Origin: Corynebacterium ulceribovis DSM 45146
Lineage (GTDB): Bacteria; Actinomycetota; Actinomycetes; Mycobacteriales; Mycobacteriaceae
Assembly: GCF_000372445.1 (NCBI RefSeq)
Contig: NZ_AQUY01000002.1
Coordinates: forward strand, 337,561 to 401,560
DNA length: 64,000 nucleotides
Direction of reading: 5' to 3'
Part shown: piece after piece, positions 1 through 9,203 of the stretch
Layout: the number at the start of each line of letters is the position of its first letter
Position numbering within the stretch: position 1 is the stretch's first letter
Position numbers and translations under genes: made by a program
Notes under the pieces: generated by a model
Seen by the model: only the letters and a program-made list of their open reading frames with translations
Databases searched by the model: none
Told to the model about the DNA's origin: nothing

Positions 1-309
1 GACCCACGCCTGTCGCCAATCAAGGTCGCGGTGCTGCCACTGTCGAAGAAGGACACCCTGACCCCAACCGCAGAGAAGATTGCCGCTGACCTGCGCAAGC
101 TGTGGAACGTCGACTATGACACCTCCGGTGCGATTGGTCGCCGTTACCGCCGCCAGGACGAAATCGGTACCCCATTCTGCGTGACCGTCGACTTCGACTC
201 GCTGGAAGACGGCGCTGTGACTGTCCGTGAGCGTGACACCATGGCCCAGGAACGCGTGGCTATCGACCAGCTGCAGTCCTACCTGGCTGCCCGCCTCGTC
301 GGCTGCTAA
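1..309 (+). CDS. glyS: Glycyl-tRNA synthetase, C-terminal end (partial)
   Basis: The reading frame is open from base 1 and ends with TAA at 309, so only about the last 102 residues are present; the 5' part lies outside the window. The segment starts with [17 protein letters not shown] and continues with a [22 protein letters not shown] stretch (family pattern: the class II anticodon-binding domain of the single-chain dimeric glycyl-tRNA synthetase). This domain binds the tRNA-Gly anticodon; the catalytic core is missing here only because of the window edge. The next gene follows after 18 bases. Confidence 0.93.
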   Translation, partial: DPRLSPIKVAVLPLSKKDTLTPTAEKIAADLRKLWNVDYDTSGAIGRRYRRQDEIGTPFCVTVDFDSLEDGAVTVRERDTMAQERVAIDQLQSYLAARLVGC

Positions 310-327
310 AGGCGAAAGGAAGCGCGC

Positions 328-1011
328 ATGACGGAGCCGGACAAGGACCTGGAGCGGGACCTCAACACGAACCCTGAAACCCAGGAAGATCCGTACACGG
401 ATCTGCCGCAGGCCGCGAAGCTGCCGGATTACGGCATTTACCGCGATGGCGATGCCATTGTGGAAGCGTGGCGCTTTGACGAGCAGTCCGCGGCCGACGG
501 TCGTACCCACGCGACGCTGATTGCCGCGTCCGGCGACGCCATTGCCACGGTGTCCTCTGGTGAGGGCACCGCCAGCGTGAACACCGATGAAGGCTCGTGG
601 GAAGTCGACGCGCCAGCTGCTGGCCCGTGGACTATCACCCCGATTGGTGGCGAAGCCATCACTGTGACATCGGCCCAAGCCGTCAAAAAGCTCACTGACG
701 CAAAGAACTTTGCGGTCTCAGGTATTGGTGACGGCATGGTGGTGACCCGGGAATCGTCCTCGCAGTTCGTATTTGAGACCGTGCATGGCGAAAAACTGGG
801 ACAGTTCACCTCCGCGGACCGCGCCGTGCGCAACCCACGCATCGAGTTCGACACCGACGCTGGCCGAGCCCTGGATACCGACGCCAAGATTGCCGTCGCA
901 TTTATCGCGCGGCAGCTTATCCACGCGCGGACCGTCTCATCTCGGACTATCGTGATGTGGGTACTGGTCTTTTTGGCAGTAATCGCGTTTCTGTTCTGGC
1001 AGGTGGGATAA
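328..1011 (+). CDS. Tail-anchored hypothetical membrane protein
   Basis: A 227-residue protein with ATG start preceded by AAAGGAAG. The N-terminal 35 residues are acidic and low complexity; residues about 40-190 are rich in short hydrophobic/Thr/Val strands, suggesting a beta fold (the pattern GEKLGQF is reminiscent of LURP-one/scramblase-like proteins, but this is only an impression). Residues about 206-226 form one C-terminal membrane segment (TIVMWVLVFLAVIAFLFW), so the bulk should face the cytoplasm. It lies between glyS and a second unknown gene whose ATG starts one base after its stop, so the two are probably cotranscribed. No function is assigned. Confidence 0.75.
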   Translation: MTEPDKDLERDLNTNPETQEDPYTDLPQAAKLPDYGIYRDGDAIVEAWRFDEQSAADGRTHATLIAASGDAIATVSSGEGTASVNTDEGSWEVDAPAAGPWTITPIGGEAITVTSAQAVKKLTDAKNFAVSGIGDGMVVTRESSSQFVFETVHGEKLGQFTSADRAVRNPRIEFDTDAGRALDTDAKIAVAFIARQLIHARTVSSRTIVMWVLVFLAVIAFLFWQVG

Positions 1012-1012
1012 A

Positions 1013-1519
1013 ATGTCGCGGTGGCAGTGGCAAAACAAGCAGCTTATTGACGAAACGGGCCGCTGTTTGGCCACATACTCCCGCGACCGACTCACCGTGC
1101 TCGCTGACGGGCACGAATTCGTATTCAGCGCGGACCGGAAATTTGGTCCCCGACTGGACGTCACCATGGACCTGCCAGTGACGCTCACGCGCCCCGCCAC
1201 TGGGGAACGCCTAGAGTTGCTGCCGTGCTCGGTACGCACCATGGGACTGACGACATCTCGACTGTCTGTGCAATGCGGCGACCGCGGCTATGTCATTTCC
1301 CGGAAGAAAATTGTGTCCGTGGCCATGCCGATTGCCGGTTCCGACAGTGCCGGCGGGGAAGTGCAAACCGTGGCGCATTGGCAGCGCCACCGCGTGAACC
1401 GACAAGTGGGGATTTCCTGGGTCGGTGACCTAGCGGACACGGAGCCGCAGTTTGTCGACCGACTGTTCTTAGCGTGGGTGCTGCGCCTGGCGTATGGGCC
1501 AGGCGACCTGCGGGTGTAG
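1013..1519 (+). CDS. Hypothetical protein, partner of the preceding gene
   Basis: A 168-residue protein whose ATG begins one base after the stop of the preceding gene (TAAAATG), indicating translational coupling. The sequence begins SRWQWQNKQLIDETGRCLATYSRDRL and is predicted beta-rich with no signal peptide or membrane segment. The opening (residue, ligand, 'Gln-Leu-Ile-Asp' then 'Gly-Arg-Cys-Leu-Ala-Thr-Tyr') resembles the start of LURP-one-like repeats in actinobacterial proteins, but I cannot confirm this. It converges on the TPM-domain gene with 6 bases between the stop codons. Function unknown. Confidence 0.7.
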   Translation: MSRWQWQNKQLIDETGRCLATYSRDRLTVLADGHEFVFSADRKFGPRLDVTMDLPVTLTRPATGERLELLPCSVRTMGLTTSRLSVQCGDRGYVISRKKIVSVAMPIAGSDSAGGEVQTVAHWQRHRVNRQVGISWVGDLADTEPQFVDRLFLAWVLRLAYGPGDLRV

Positions 1520-1525
1520 CTGCGG

Positions 1526-3643
1526 TTAGAAGCGGCCGGAGAAGCTGCCGCCGCCACCTCCGCCACCGAAGCCACCGCCACCGAATCCTCCGCCGCCGAA
1601 GCCGCCGCCGCGGCCGCCGCTGTTCAAGATGCTGTTGAGCACCGCACCGGCGATGAACGCCCCAGCGTTGGAACCACCACGGCGGCGACGACCGTAGCCA
1701 TAGTCGTAGCTGCCGTATCCGGCGAATTGCTGCGCATCAAAGTTTCGGATGTCGCGCTGCGCACGACTGGTCGCATCCTTCGCGGCGCGCTGCGCTTCCT
1801 GCGCGGCCCCAATAGCGCTGTGGAGGTCGCCAGTGCTTTCCAACCGCAGCGCATTGTCGAAGTGCTGATTAGCGGTGTGCAGCGACGTACGCGCCTTGCC
1901 GCCAATAATCCGCCCGCGCGAGGAAATCAGGTCGTCTGCAGCACCAATCTGCGCGGCCGCATCATTTTTCAGCTTGCCAAGCAGCTGCATGCTGCGCTGT
2001 TGGTCCAGCTTGGCGTCCTGCGCCTCTGCCAAGGCAATGTCCAAGGTGGCGTCAGCGTCTAGCAGCGTGGAGTATGTCTCCAGTGGCTCTTGTTCGCCAC
2101 GGTTGCGGGCGTCCGTCAAGGCAGCGTCCGCAGCCTTCCGCGCCGCACCGAGCTTGGCGACGTCAATGGTCGATCCTGGGCGTTGCGCATCCATGAGCAG
2201 GGCATCGGCCTGCCGGATCTCCTCTGCCACCTCCTGAATCAGGCTGTCCATCTGGCGGCGTGCCTCGAGGATGCGTTCTTCCGCACGGTCCACGTTGTCC
2301 ATGTTGGTGGCAGCTTGATTCAAGGCAGTTTCTGCGGCGGTCAATGCGTCCAAAAGCCCTGCCTGCTGGCCGGCTGGCTGCTTACGGATTTCTAGGGCAG
2401 TGTTCAACGCATCGTCGGCTTCATGCAGCAGCTCTTCGGCCACCTCGGGGTTATCGGCGATGGAAGCCAGCACGTTTTCTTGGTAGCGCTGCTTCAAACC
2501 GTCGAGGGTGGTGCGCACCTGGGGAAGGCGGCTGGTGTGTGCCACCAGCTGCTGCGTCAGTTCCGTGTATTTGCTGTCGCTGTTCAGCATCATTTCGCGC
2601 ATCTTGCCGAACTCTTCAGTTTGGCTGTCCAGCGCGTCATCGGCGGTACCGCAACGATTAATGATGGTCACCATCATGTCGCGGCGCTCCTGCTGGCTTT
2701 CCGGGATGGAATCGTCAAGGCGCTGCCGCAGCTGAAAACCTTCCGCCAACGCTTGGCGGGACTGGGCAAGGGCCTGCGACAGTGGGCGAGTGCGCTCCGG
2801 GCCGAATTCCGCGGTAGCCATCTGCAGTTCAGTTTCTGCGCGGCGAATGGATTCGTCGGTGGAGGCCAATTCTTCCTTGGACAACTCGTCAAGGACATCG
2901 ACATCGAGCTGGTGCAGTGCATTGGTATCAGCAGGGTTGATATTCCGGGCGTCGCCGACTTGCGCGGTCGTGCGGCGTTTACGGTTGCGGCGAGCCCACC
3001 AGAAGGCGCCGCCACCGACGACCGCAGCGCCACCGGCACCGACAGCAAGAGGCACGGCGTTGAAGTCATCGCCATGTTGTACCTGGTTAATCGCTGCTTG
3101 TGCCGCCCCAGCCCAATTCTTCGCCCGCAGGTCGGAAGACATGGCCGTACCAATTTCTTGCGCTTCGGACTGGCTTAAATCGGCGCCGCCCTTGACGGTG
3201 TAAAACCCATCTTTCACCGCGACTGCAACGAGCACGAGGTTGTCGGCTGCGTTGGCATCATAGGCACGCTGGCCCCACGTATCGGCGGATAAACCATCGA
3301 AGCTATCGACGAAAACGATGAAAACCATTTTCCCGGTATCGGCTTCGGTCTCGGTAATCCGCGCTTCTAGGTCGCTAATATCGGAGTCGCTGAGCACCCC
3401 GGATTCATCAGTGACGGACTGGCGGTAAAGCTGCGGCGCGGACGCTAACACGGTGTGCTGTCCAGCGGGCATGCTGACTTCGGTAATTCCCGCGGCGGGG
3501 GTCTGCGCCACCGCGCCCGGGAAAGCGCCCCAAGCCGCGCCGCCGATGCTCATGACCGCTCCGATACCGGCAGCTGCACCGACTCGAATCAAAAATGGGG
3601 TTGACGTGGAATTTTTGTCAGCAACATGTCGCATGCATCCCAC
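1526..3643 (-). CDS. TPM-domain membrane protein with coiled coils and Gly-rich tail
   Basis: A 705-residue protein. Order: N-terminal hydrophobic signal segment (about 18-47), a TPM domain (about 75-195; VTDESGVLSDSDISDLEARI is the typical opening, with DNLVLVAVAVKDG further on), a membrane segment (about 199-217), a long charged helical region with several heptad stretches (about 240-650) and a C-terminal tail of about 35 residues almost entirely Gly/Phe/Ser. TPM domains usually sit outside the membrane. The start is GTG at 3643 or, equally possible, ATG at 3634. It is divergent from dgt, as Rv2345 is beside dgt in mycobacteria. A shorter paralogue is at 53407-54891. Role in the envelope is inferred only. 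Confidence 0.85.
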   Translation of the reverse strand: MGCMRHVADKNSTSTPFLIRVGAAAGIGAVMSIGGAAWGAFPGAVAQTPAAGITEVSMPAGQHTVLASAPQLYRQSVTDESGVLSDSDISDLEARITETEADTGKMVFIVFVDSFDGLSADTWGQRAYDANAADNLVLVAVAVKDGFYTVKGGADLSQSEAQEIGTAMSSDLRAKNWAGAAQAAINQVQHGDDFNAVPLAVGAGGAAVVGGGAFWWARRNRKRRTTAQVGDARNINPADTNALHQLDVDVLDELSKEELASTDESIRRAETELQMATAEFGPERTRPLSQALAQSRQALAEGFQLRQRLDDSIPESQQERRDMMVTIINRCGTADDALDSQTEEFGKMREMMLNSDSKYTELTQQLVAHTSRLPQVRTTLDGLKQRYQENVLASIADNPEVAEELLHEADDALNTALEIRKQPAGQQAGLLDALTAAETALNQAATNMDNVDRAEERILEARRQMDSLIQEVAEEIRQADALLMDAQRPGSTIDVAKLGAARKAADAALTDARNRGEQEPLETYSTLLDADATLDIALAEAQDAKLDQQRSMQLLGKLKNDAAAQIGAADDLISSRGRIIGGKARTSLHTANQHFDNALRLESTGDLHSAIGAAQEAQRAAKDATSRAQRDIRNFDAQQFAGYGSYDYGYGRRRRGGSNAGAFIAGAVLNSILNSGGRGGGFGGGGFGGGGFGGGGGGGSFSGRF

Positions 3644-3678
3644 AATAATCGCAATTGCTCAGGCACAATTGGTTCATC

Positions 3679-4983
3679 ATGATTCCGTACCGTTATTCTG
3701 CCGAAGACCAGGCCCGTTTCCTCGATAGCGAACAGAAAGCATCGCTGCTACCTGGGTTGTCGGAAAACCGGGCTGAATTTTCCCGCGACCGCGCCCGCGT
3801 CCTGCATTCAGCTGCGCTGCGCCGACTTGCCGACAAAACCCAGGTCGTTGGCCCGCACGATGGCGATACGCCCCGCACTCGGCTCACCCACTCGCTGGAA
3901 GTCGCCCAGATTTCGCGAGGGATCGCGGCGGACCTTGGTGCCGACCAAGACCTCGCAGAACTGGCAGGCTTGTGTCATGACATTGGTCACCCGCCCTACG
4001 GCCACAATGGGGAGCGCGCCCTCGACGAGTTCGCTGCCGAATGCGGCGGATTTGAAGGTAACGCGCAGACCCTGCGAATCCTGACCCGCCTAGAGCCAAA
4101 AGTCCTGGACAATCAGGGCGACCCCCGTGGCCTGAACCTGACTCGCGCGGCCTTGGACGCAGCCTGCAAATACCCGTGGACCCGCTGGAATGACGATGGC
4201 AGTATTCGTCGCAAATATGGCGCCTACGACGAGGACGCCGACGTATTGGCCTGGATCCGGGATGGGGCGCCAGGGGAGCGTCGCTGTTTGGAAGCGCAAA
4301 TCATGGACTGGTCAGACGATGTCGCCTATTCCGTGCACGATGTGGAAGACGGCATTGTTTCCGGCCGCATTGATCTGAACGTGCTGTGGGACACCGTGGA
4401 GTTGGCGGCGTTGGCTGACCGCGGCGCGCAGGCTTTCGGTGGTGATGCCGCGGAGCTGGTGGAAGCTGCCGGTCGGCTGGCGGATCTGCCAGTGGTGCAG
4501 GCCGCCGCCGAGTTCGATGGGTCATTGCAGGCAGTGGTGGCACTCAAGCGGATGACGTCAGAGCTGGTGGGCCGTTTCGTCACTGCGTCGGTGTCCGCAA
4601 CCCGCCAGGCATGGACAGCCGCTGGCGGCGACCCCGATGCCGGTATTGGCCGCTACGCCACGGATTTCATTATCCCGCCGATTGTGGAGTCGGAAGTCAT
4701 CATTTTGAAGTCCATCGCGGTGCTGTATGTGATGGATTTGCCGGCGCATACCACCCGTCAGCAGCGGGAACGGGACCGGATTTTCCGGGTGGGCGATTAT
4801 TTGTCGGCAGGCGCGCCGGGCACGTTGGACCCGGTTTTCCAGGCTGCGTATATCCGCGCGGCTGAGGCCGGCGATGAGCTTGCGTGCCTGCGCATTATTG
4901 TCGACCAGATTGCTTCGCTCACTGAGTCGCGTCTGGAGCGCTTGGATAAGCATGCTTTCGGCATCACCACTGCGTGGGGTTAG
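3679..4983 (+). CDS. dgt: Deoxyguanosinetriphosphate triphosphohydrolase-like protein
   Basis: A 434-residue HD-domain protein of the Dgt family, which hydrolyses dNTPs to deoxynucleoside and tripolyphosphate. Visible metal-binding motif: [11 protein letters not shown] then [11 protein letters not shown] (His...His-Asp), followed by [14 protein letters not shown]. The frame is open from a TTG at 3655, but ATG 3679 ([11 protein letters not shown]) fits the family length and start. It is divergent from the TPM gene (about 35-45 bases between starts) and upstream of the malE-dnaG segment, the same neighbourhood as in mycobacteria. Likely a housekeeping dNTP-pool enzyme. Confidence 0.92.
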   Translation: MIPYRYSAEDQARFLDSEQKASLLPGLSENRAEFSRDRARVLHSAALRRLADKTQVVGPHDGDTPRTRLTHSLEVAQISRGIAADLGADQDLAELAGLCHDIGHPPYGHNGERALDEFAAECGGFEGNAQTLRILTRLEPKVLDNQGDPRGLNLTRAALDAACKYPWTRWNDDGSIRRKYGAYDEDADVLAWIRDGAPGERRCLEAQIMDWSDDVAYSVHDVEDGIVSGRIDLNVLWDTVELAALADRGAQAFGGDAAELVEAAGRLADLPVVQAAAEFDGSLQAVVALKRMTSELVGRFVTASVSATRQAWTAAGGDPDAGIGRYATDFIIPPIVESEVIILKSIAVLYVMDLPAHTTRQQRERDRIFRVGDYLSAGAPGTLDPVFQAAYIRAAEAGDELACLRIIVDQIASLTESRLERLDKHAFGITTAWG

Positions 4984-4997
4984 CCGGTACGGGCCAC

Positions 4998-5570
4998 TTA
5001 GCCTTCGGCGTCAGTGATTTCGCAGAAGGTTTCAAAGTGGTCGAAGGTGAAGTACCACGTGTCAGGGTCAGTTTTCGTGCCACCTCCGACAACAATGCGC
5101 CACGGTCCGCGGTGATTCAGCCCCGGTTTTTGCACGGTGTATTCGCGGTAGTAGCTGCTCTTTTCCTTCGGCAGCAGCCCTTCGTAGTTGCCGAAATGTT
5201 TCCCATCTTCCGGGCTGATCATCGGGTCGCCCGCCAGAATCCCCTCAATCTTCACTTCCGCTTCGGCAGGCAGTTCCACCAGGGGACACACCCCGTCGTC
5301 GGCATTGCTGGGGTGCACTTTGGGGCTTGTTGACGGTTTGGGGCCCGGTTTTCGGGCTGTTGATGACGTCGCGCTCGACGCTGAACTTTCTGCTGTGTTT
5401 GCCTGATCTGCGTTATCGGCATCATGAGAGGTGGCTTGTTGCGTTCCGAAAGCTGCGGCTAGCAGCGCCAAGATGACAGCGGCGGCGCCACCGCTTTTCT
5501 TCAAAAAACCGCCGCTTTTACTTGTGCTGCCGTTGTGTGGAGTGGGGTGTTCGGTGCCGCGTGGTGCCAT
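4998..5570 (-). CDS. Secreted or anchored guanyl-specific ribonuclease (RNase Sa/N1 family)
   Basis: A 190-residue protein with a positively charged N-terminus, one hydrophobic segment (about 28-43, AAAVILALLAAAFG), a Ser/Thr/Pro-rich linker and a C-terminal catalytic domain (about 90-190). The domain aligns by eye to Streptomyces RNase Sa: YYREYTV carries the catalytic Glu (Glu54 in RNase Sa), HRGPWRI carries both Arg equivalents (Arg65 and Arg69), and DHFETF carries the catalytic His (His85). All four catalytic residues are therefore kept. Such enzymes cut RNA 3' of guanine outside the cell. No barstar-like inhibitor gene is next to it. It is convergent with dgt. Confidence 0.88.
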   Translation of the reverse strand: MAPRGTEHPTPHNGSTSKSGGFLKKSGGAAAVILALLAAAFGTQQATSHDADNADQANTAESSASSATSSTARKPGPKPSTSPKVHPSNADDGVCPLVELPAEAEVKIEGILAGDPMISPEDGKHFGNYEGLLPKEKSSYYREYTVQKPGLNHRGPWRIVVGGGTKTDPDTWYFTFDHFETFCEITDAEG

Positions 5571-5689
5571 GCGTTCTAGTGTATCGCGCGGGTTTCGTCA
5601 GCTAGCTCGGTGGTAAAGTCGCAGGGTGACGTGCCTACCGCGGGTGCGGCCGACAATGCGCCGGTGAACTGCGCATAAGAAGTGAAGCT

Positions 5690-6883
5690 GTGACCAACAA
5701 CTTGCCTGCAGGCATTACCGACGAAGAGATTTTCAGCGCCCACCGAGGCGGCAAACTAGAAGTCAGCTCGAAGCTGTCGCTGGAAAGCAAACGTGATCTG
5801 TCCGTTTCGTACACCCCTGGTGTTGCCCGAGTATGTTCGGCCATCCAGGACGATCCTGACTTGGTGCGGGAACTGACGTGGGCTGGCCGGAATGTCGCCA
5901 TTATTTCGGACGGGTCAGCAGTGTTGGGTCTGGGCAATATTGGTCCAGCCGGTGCACTGCCGGTGATGGAAGGCAAAGCACAGCTATTTAAGACCTTCGG
6001 TGACCTGAACGCTGTTCCGATTGTGCTGGGCACGCAGGACTTGGAGGAGCTGGTGCAAGTCATTACGGCGCTGGCGCCATCGTTCGGCGCGATTAATCTG
6101 GAAGACATTTCCGCGCCACGGTGTTTTGAGCTCGAGGAGCGCTTGACTTCAACGCTGGATATTCCGTTGATGCACGACGATCAACACGGCACCGCCGTGG
6201 TGACGACTGCCGGGCTGGTTAACGCTTGTAAGCTCACCGACCGAGCTCTCGGGGACCTCCGCGTAGTGATTTCTGGTGCAGGCGCTGCTGGCGTGGCCAT
6301 TACCCGGATGCTGCTCAAGGCCGGAGTCCAGGACATCACCGTGCTGGATTCACGTGGCATTATCCACAAGGATCGGTCGCCGCTTAATGAAGTGAAGCAG
6401 GAGTTGGCGCAGCTGACGAACCCACGCAATCTGCACGGCGATGCTGGCGTTGCGTTGCGCGGCGCGGATGTATTCATTGGTGTGTCCGCCGGCACGATTA
6501 CCGAGCAGCAGCTCTCTGGCATGGCACCGGAACCGATTTTGTTCTCGCTAGCTAATCCGGACCCAGAAATTCCATATGCTCTGGCAGAAAAGTACGGCCG
6601 AGTCATTGCTACTGGCCGGTCGGATTTGCCGAACCAGATCAATAATGTGCTGGCGTTCCCGGGGATTTTCCGTGGTGCGCTTGATTCTGGTGCCCGCCGC
6701 ATCACGCCGTCGATGATGCTCGCAGCGGCTGAAGCGATTGCGGGCATTGTCGGTGATCAGCTTGCAACGGATTACATTGTGCCGTCGCCGCTGGATGATC
6801 GAGTCGCTGGCACAGTCGCTGCAGCGGTGGCGAAGGCCGCGAAGCTGGATCCAGCTGCAAAGGTTCGGGTTGCTGAAAAGTAG
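5690..6883 (+). CDS. malE: Malic enzyme (NAD(P)-dependent, decarboxylating)
   Basis: A 397-residue protein of the short bacterial malic enzyme type, converting malate to pyruvate and CO2. Visible motifs: SVSYTPGVARVC (catalytic Tyr), EGKAQLFKTFGDLNAVPI (catalytic Lys), LEDISAPRCFELEERL (metal-binding acidic residues), DDQHGTAVV, and the Rossmann GAGAAGVAI. The start is GTG at 5690 with AAGAAGTG upstream. Length matches the roughly 390-residue corynebacterial enzyme. It stands alone between the divergent RNase gene and dnaG. Cofactor preference cannot be told from sequence by eye. Confidence 0.94.
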   Translation: MTNNLPAGITDEEIFSAHRGGKLEVSSKLSLESKRDLSVSYTPGVARVCSAIQDDPDLVRELTWAGRNVAIISDGSAVLGLGNIGPAGALPVMEGKAQLFKTFGDLNAVPIVLGTQDLEELVQVITALAPSFGAINLEDISAPRCFELEERLTSTLDIPLMHDDQHGTAVVTTAGLVNACKLTDRALGDLRVVISGAGAAGVAITRMLLKAGVQDITVLDSRGIIHKDRSPLNEVKQELAQLTNPRNLHGDAGVALRGADVFIGVSAGTITEQQLSGMAPEPILFSLANPDPEIPYALAEKYGRVIATGRSDLPNQINNVLAFPGIFRGALDSGARRITPSMMLAAAEAIAGIVGDQLATDYIVPSPLDDRVAGTVAAAVAKAAKLDPAAKVRVAEK

Positions 6884-6946
6884 CCGGATTCATCTGAGTC
6901 CACGCCCACTCAGCTGGCGACTTCGCGCAAGTCTAGAGTGGCACCT

Positions 6947-8893
6947 ATGAACGCAGCGCCGCAACGAAAAGGTCGAATCCCTGATTCGGACATTGCGGCG
7001 ATCCGGGATCGCACCGCGATTGAGGAAATCGTCGCCGAATATGTGCAGCTCAAACCCGGTGGCGCCGACTCCCTGAAAGGTTTGAGCCCGTTCAAGGACG
7101 AGCGGACCCCCAGCTTCCATGTCCGCCCCAATCACGGCTACTACCACTGCTTTTCCACGGGCAAAGGTGGCGATGTCTTCAACTTCCTGATGGAAATGGA
7201 GCACCTCAGCTTCCCAGAAGCTGTCGAGGCCTGCGCGGACCGTATTGGCTACCGCATCAATTACGAGGGCGGTGGCCCAGTCCGTCAAGAAGCAGGCGGG
7301 AACCGGCAGCGACTGCTCGCCGCAAACCGGGAAGCACAACGCTTCTACGCCACCCAGCTGAAAAGCGACGAAGCGGAAACGGCGCGGAAGTTCCTGCAGG
7401 ACCGTGGCTTCAGTGGGGAGCAGGCGCAGGAGTTCGGCTGCGGCTACGCCCCCGACGGGTGGGACACCCTGACAGTGCACCTGATTCGCCTGGGCTTCGA
7501 CTTTAAGGAACTGGAAGCGGCTGGGCTGTCCAAAATGGGGCGGCGCGGCCCAATTGACCGTTTTCACCGTCGACTGCTGTGGCCAATCCGAAACCTTGCG
7601 GGCGACGTGATCGGCTTCGGCGCCCGCAAACTCTACGACGACGACAATCTGGGCAAGTACATGAACACCCCAGAGACGATGCTGTACAAAAAGTCGAAGG
7701 TGCTTTTTGGCCTTGACCTGGCGAAGAAGCAGATTGCCGAGCAGCACCGCACCGTCATCGTGGAGGGCTACACAGACGTGATGGCCATGCACGCTGCCGG
7801 GGTGCAGACGGCGCTGGCGTCCTGTGGCACCGCTTTCGGCGATGAACACCTGAAGCTGATTCGCCGCTTGATGCTCGACGACAACTACTTCCGCGGTGAA
7901 CTGATCTACATTTTCGACGGTGACGAGGCGGGGCAGAAGGCAGCACTGCGGGCATTTGAAGGTGACCAGCTGTTTACTGGCCAGTCCTATGTCGTGGTGA
8001 TGCCCGATGGTATGGATCCGTGTGACCTGCGCCTAGAGCGTGGTGATGCTGCCGTGCGCGACATGTTGGAGCGCCGCGTGCCGATGTTCGAGTTTGTGGT
8101 CAAGCATGTGCTCGCGGACTACGACCTCGCCACACCCGACGGTCGGATTCAAGCGCTGCGCCGTACCGTACCGATTGTGGCCGGCATTCGTGACCGTTCC
8201 CTGCGCGATGAATACGCCCGGCAGCTTGCAGGTTGGGCTGGGTGGCCAGACACGGTTGAGGTGGTGCAGCGGGTGCGGCAGGAAGCCAAACGCGGTCCGC
8301 GTAAGGCCCCAGAATTAAAGCGCCGCAAGGAGCTTGTTGACGATAACCAGCTCGGCGGGGCAAGCGCCAGCGGCGGCGCAGTAATTGCGATGCCGCGGCC
8401 AAACCCGAAGGACCCACACCTGTGGGTGCAGCGTGAGTCGTTGAAGCTGGTGCTGCAGGAACCGGCAGCGACGGCCAGCTATTTCGATCAGTTGCCGACG
8501 GATGTATTTGGCGCGCCGGTGTATCGCCAGCTTGCAGAAGCAGTGTTGGCGGTTGGTGGAGGCGCCGGCGGGGCATCGCTTGGTTCGGTGGCCTACTTGG
8601 AGGCAGTGTCCGCGCAGGTGGGCGATCCGATGCTGTCTTCGCTGGTATCAGAGTTGGCGGTGGAACCGCTCTATGTGGCGCAGGATGTGGAGAATCTGGA
8701 GCCCTATGCCGGTAGTGTGCTGGCGCGGCTGCAGGAATCGTGGGTGTCCGAGCAGATCACGCAATTGAAGGCGCGGCTGCAGCGGATGCGCCCCGATGAT
8801 GACCCAGAACAGTACAACCAGGTGTTCGCAGATTTGATGGCGTTGGAGCAGTATCGGCGAATTCTGTTGCAGCGGGCCAAAGGTGAGGGATAG
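6947..8893 (+). CDS. dnaG: DNA primase
   Basis: A 648-residue replicative primase that makes RNA primers at the fork. Order: N-terminal zinc-ribbon region (about 10-100), RNA polymerase domain with TOPRIM motifs (VEGYTDVMAMHAAG around 265; IFDGDEAGQKA around 320), and a C-terminal DnaB-interaction domain. ATG 6947 is preferred over the in-frame GTG at 6938. The zinc ribbon reads YYHCFSTGKGGD, where the second Cys of the usual CFxCGxGGD is Thr, and the first pair is SPFKDERTPSF, so the classical ligand set is incomplete. This could be genus-wide. It is followed by tRNA-Asn. Confidence 0.96.
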   Translation: MNAAPQRKGRIPDSDIAAIRDRTAIEEIVAEYVQLKPGGADSLKGLSPFKDERTPSFHVRPNHGYYHCFSTGKGGDVFNFLMEMEHLSFPEAVEACADRIGYRINYEGGGPVRQEAGGNRQRLLAANREAQRFYATQLKSDEAETARKFLQDRGFSGEQAQEFGCGYAPDGWDTLTVHLIRLGFDFKELEAAGLSKMGRRGPIDRFHRRLLWPIRNLAGDVIGFGARKLYDDDNLGKYMNTPETMLYKKSKVLFGLDLAKKQIAEQHRTVIVEGYTDVMAMHAAGVQTALASCGTAFGDEHLKLIRRLMLDDNYFRGELIYIFDGDEAGQKAALRAFEGDQLFTGQSYVVVMPDGMDPCDLRLERGDAAVRDMLERRVPMFEFVVKHVLADYDLATPDGRIQALRRTVPIVAGIRDRSLRDEYARQLAGWAGWPDTVEVVQRVRQEAKRGPRKAPELKRRKELVDDNQLGGASASGGAVIAMPRPNPKDPHLWVQRESLKLVLQEPAATASYFDQLPTDVFGAPVYRQLAEAVLAVGGGAGGASLGSVAYLEAVSAQVGDPMLSSLVSELAVEPLYVAQDVENLEPYAGSVLARLQESWVSEQITQLKARLQRMRPDDDPEQYNQVFADLMALEQYRRILLQRAKGEG

Positions 8894-8999
8894 CCGCGCC
8901 AGTCAGGGGCGAATTTCACCGCTGTGACCTGCTGATTTGGTGGCCGCGCTGGTTGAGGTTAAAGTAATGTCTCGTTGCCAGGACATCGGCAATGAACAT

Positions 9000-9071
9000 T
9001 CCCCCATAGCTCAATGGCAGAGCATTCGACTGTTAATCGAAGGGTTACTGGTTCGAGTCCAGTTGGGGGAG
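9000..9071 (+). tRNA. tRNA-Asn (GTT)
   Basis: A complete cloverleaf: acceptor TCCCCCA pairs with TGGGGGA, D arm AGCTCAATGGCAGAGCA, anticodon stem TTCGA/TCGAA with loop CTGTTAA (anticodon GTT), and T arm ACTGGTTCGAGTCCAGT. The 3' CCA is not encoded. A strong terminator follows immediately. Confidence 0.97.
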
Positions 9072-9076
9072 CAAGT

Positions 9077-9110
9077 CACCAGGTCAGAAGATTTTCTGCC
9101 TGGTGTTTTT
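9077..9110 (+). terminator. Rho-independent terminator after tRNA-Asn
   Basis: Stem CACCAGGTCAGAAG with TCTGCCTGGTG (one internal mismatch/bulge) around an ATTT loop, followed by a five-T run. Confidence 0.88.
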
Positions 9111-9203
9111 GCGTTAATGGCCCAATGCGTCCATTTAGTGTCCATTAATCTGCTGTAGAAGCGTAGCCTGGAAACTATTGCCTAACCACGAAGGAGTTTC
9201 CAC

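Noticed and set aside
2423-3178. Plus-strand 251-residue open frame opposite the TPM gene
   Set aside because: It is the antisense shadow of the TPM-domain gene, with low-complexity Leu/Arg/Gly composition and no ribosome-binding site.
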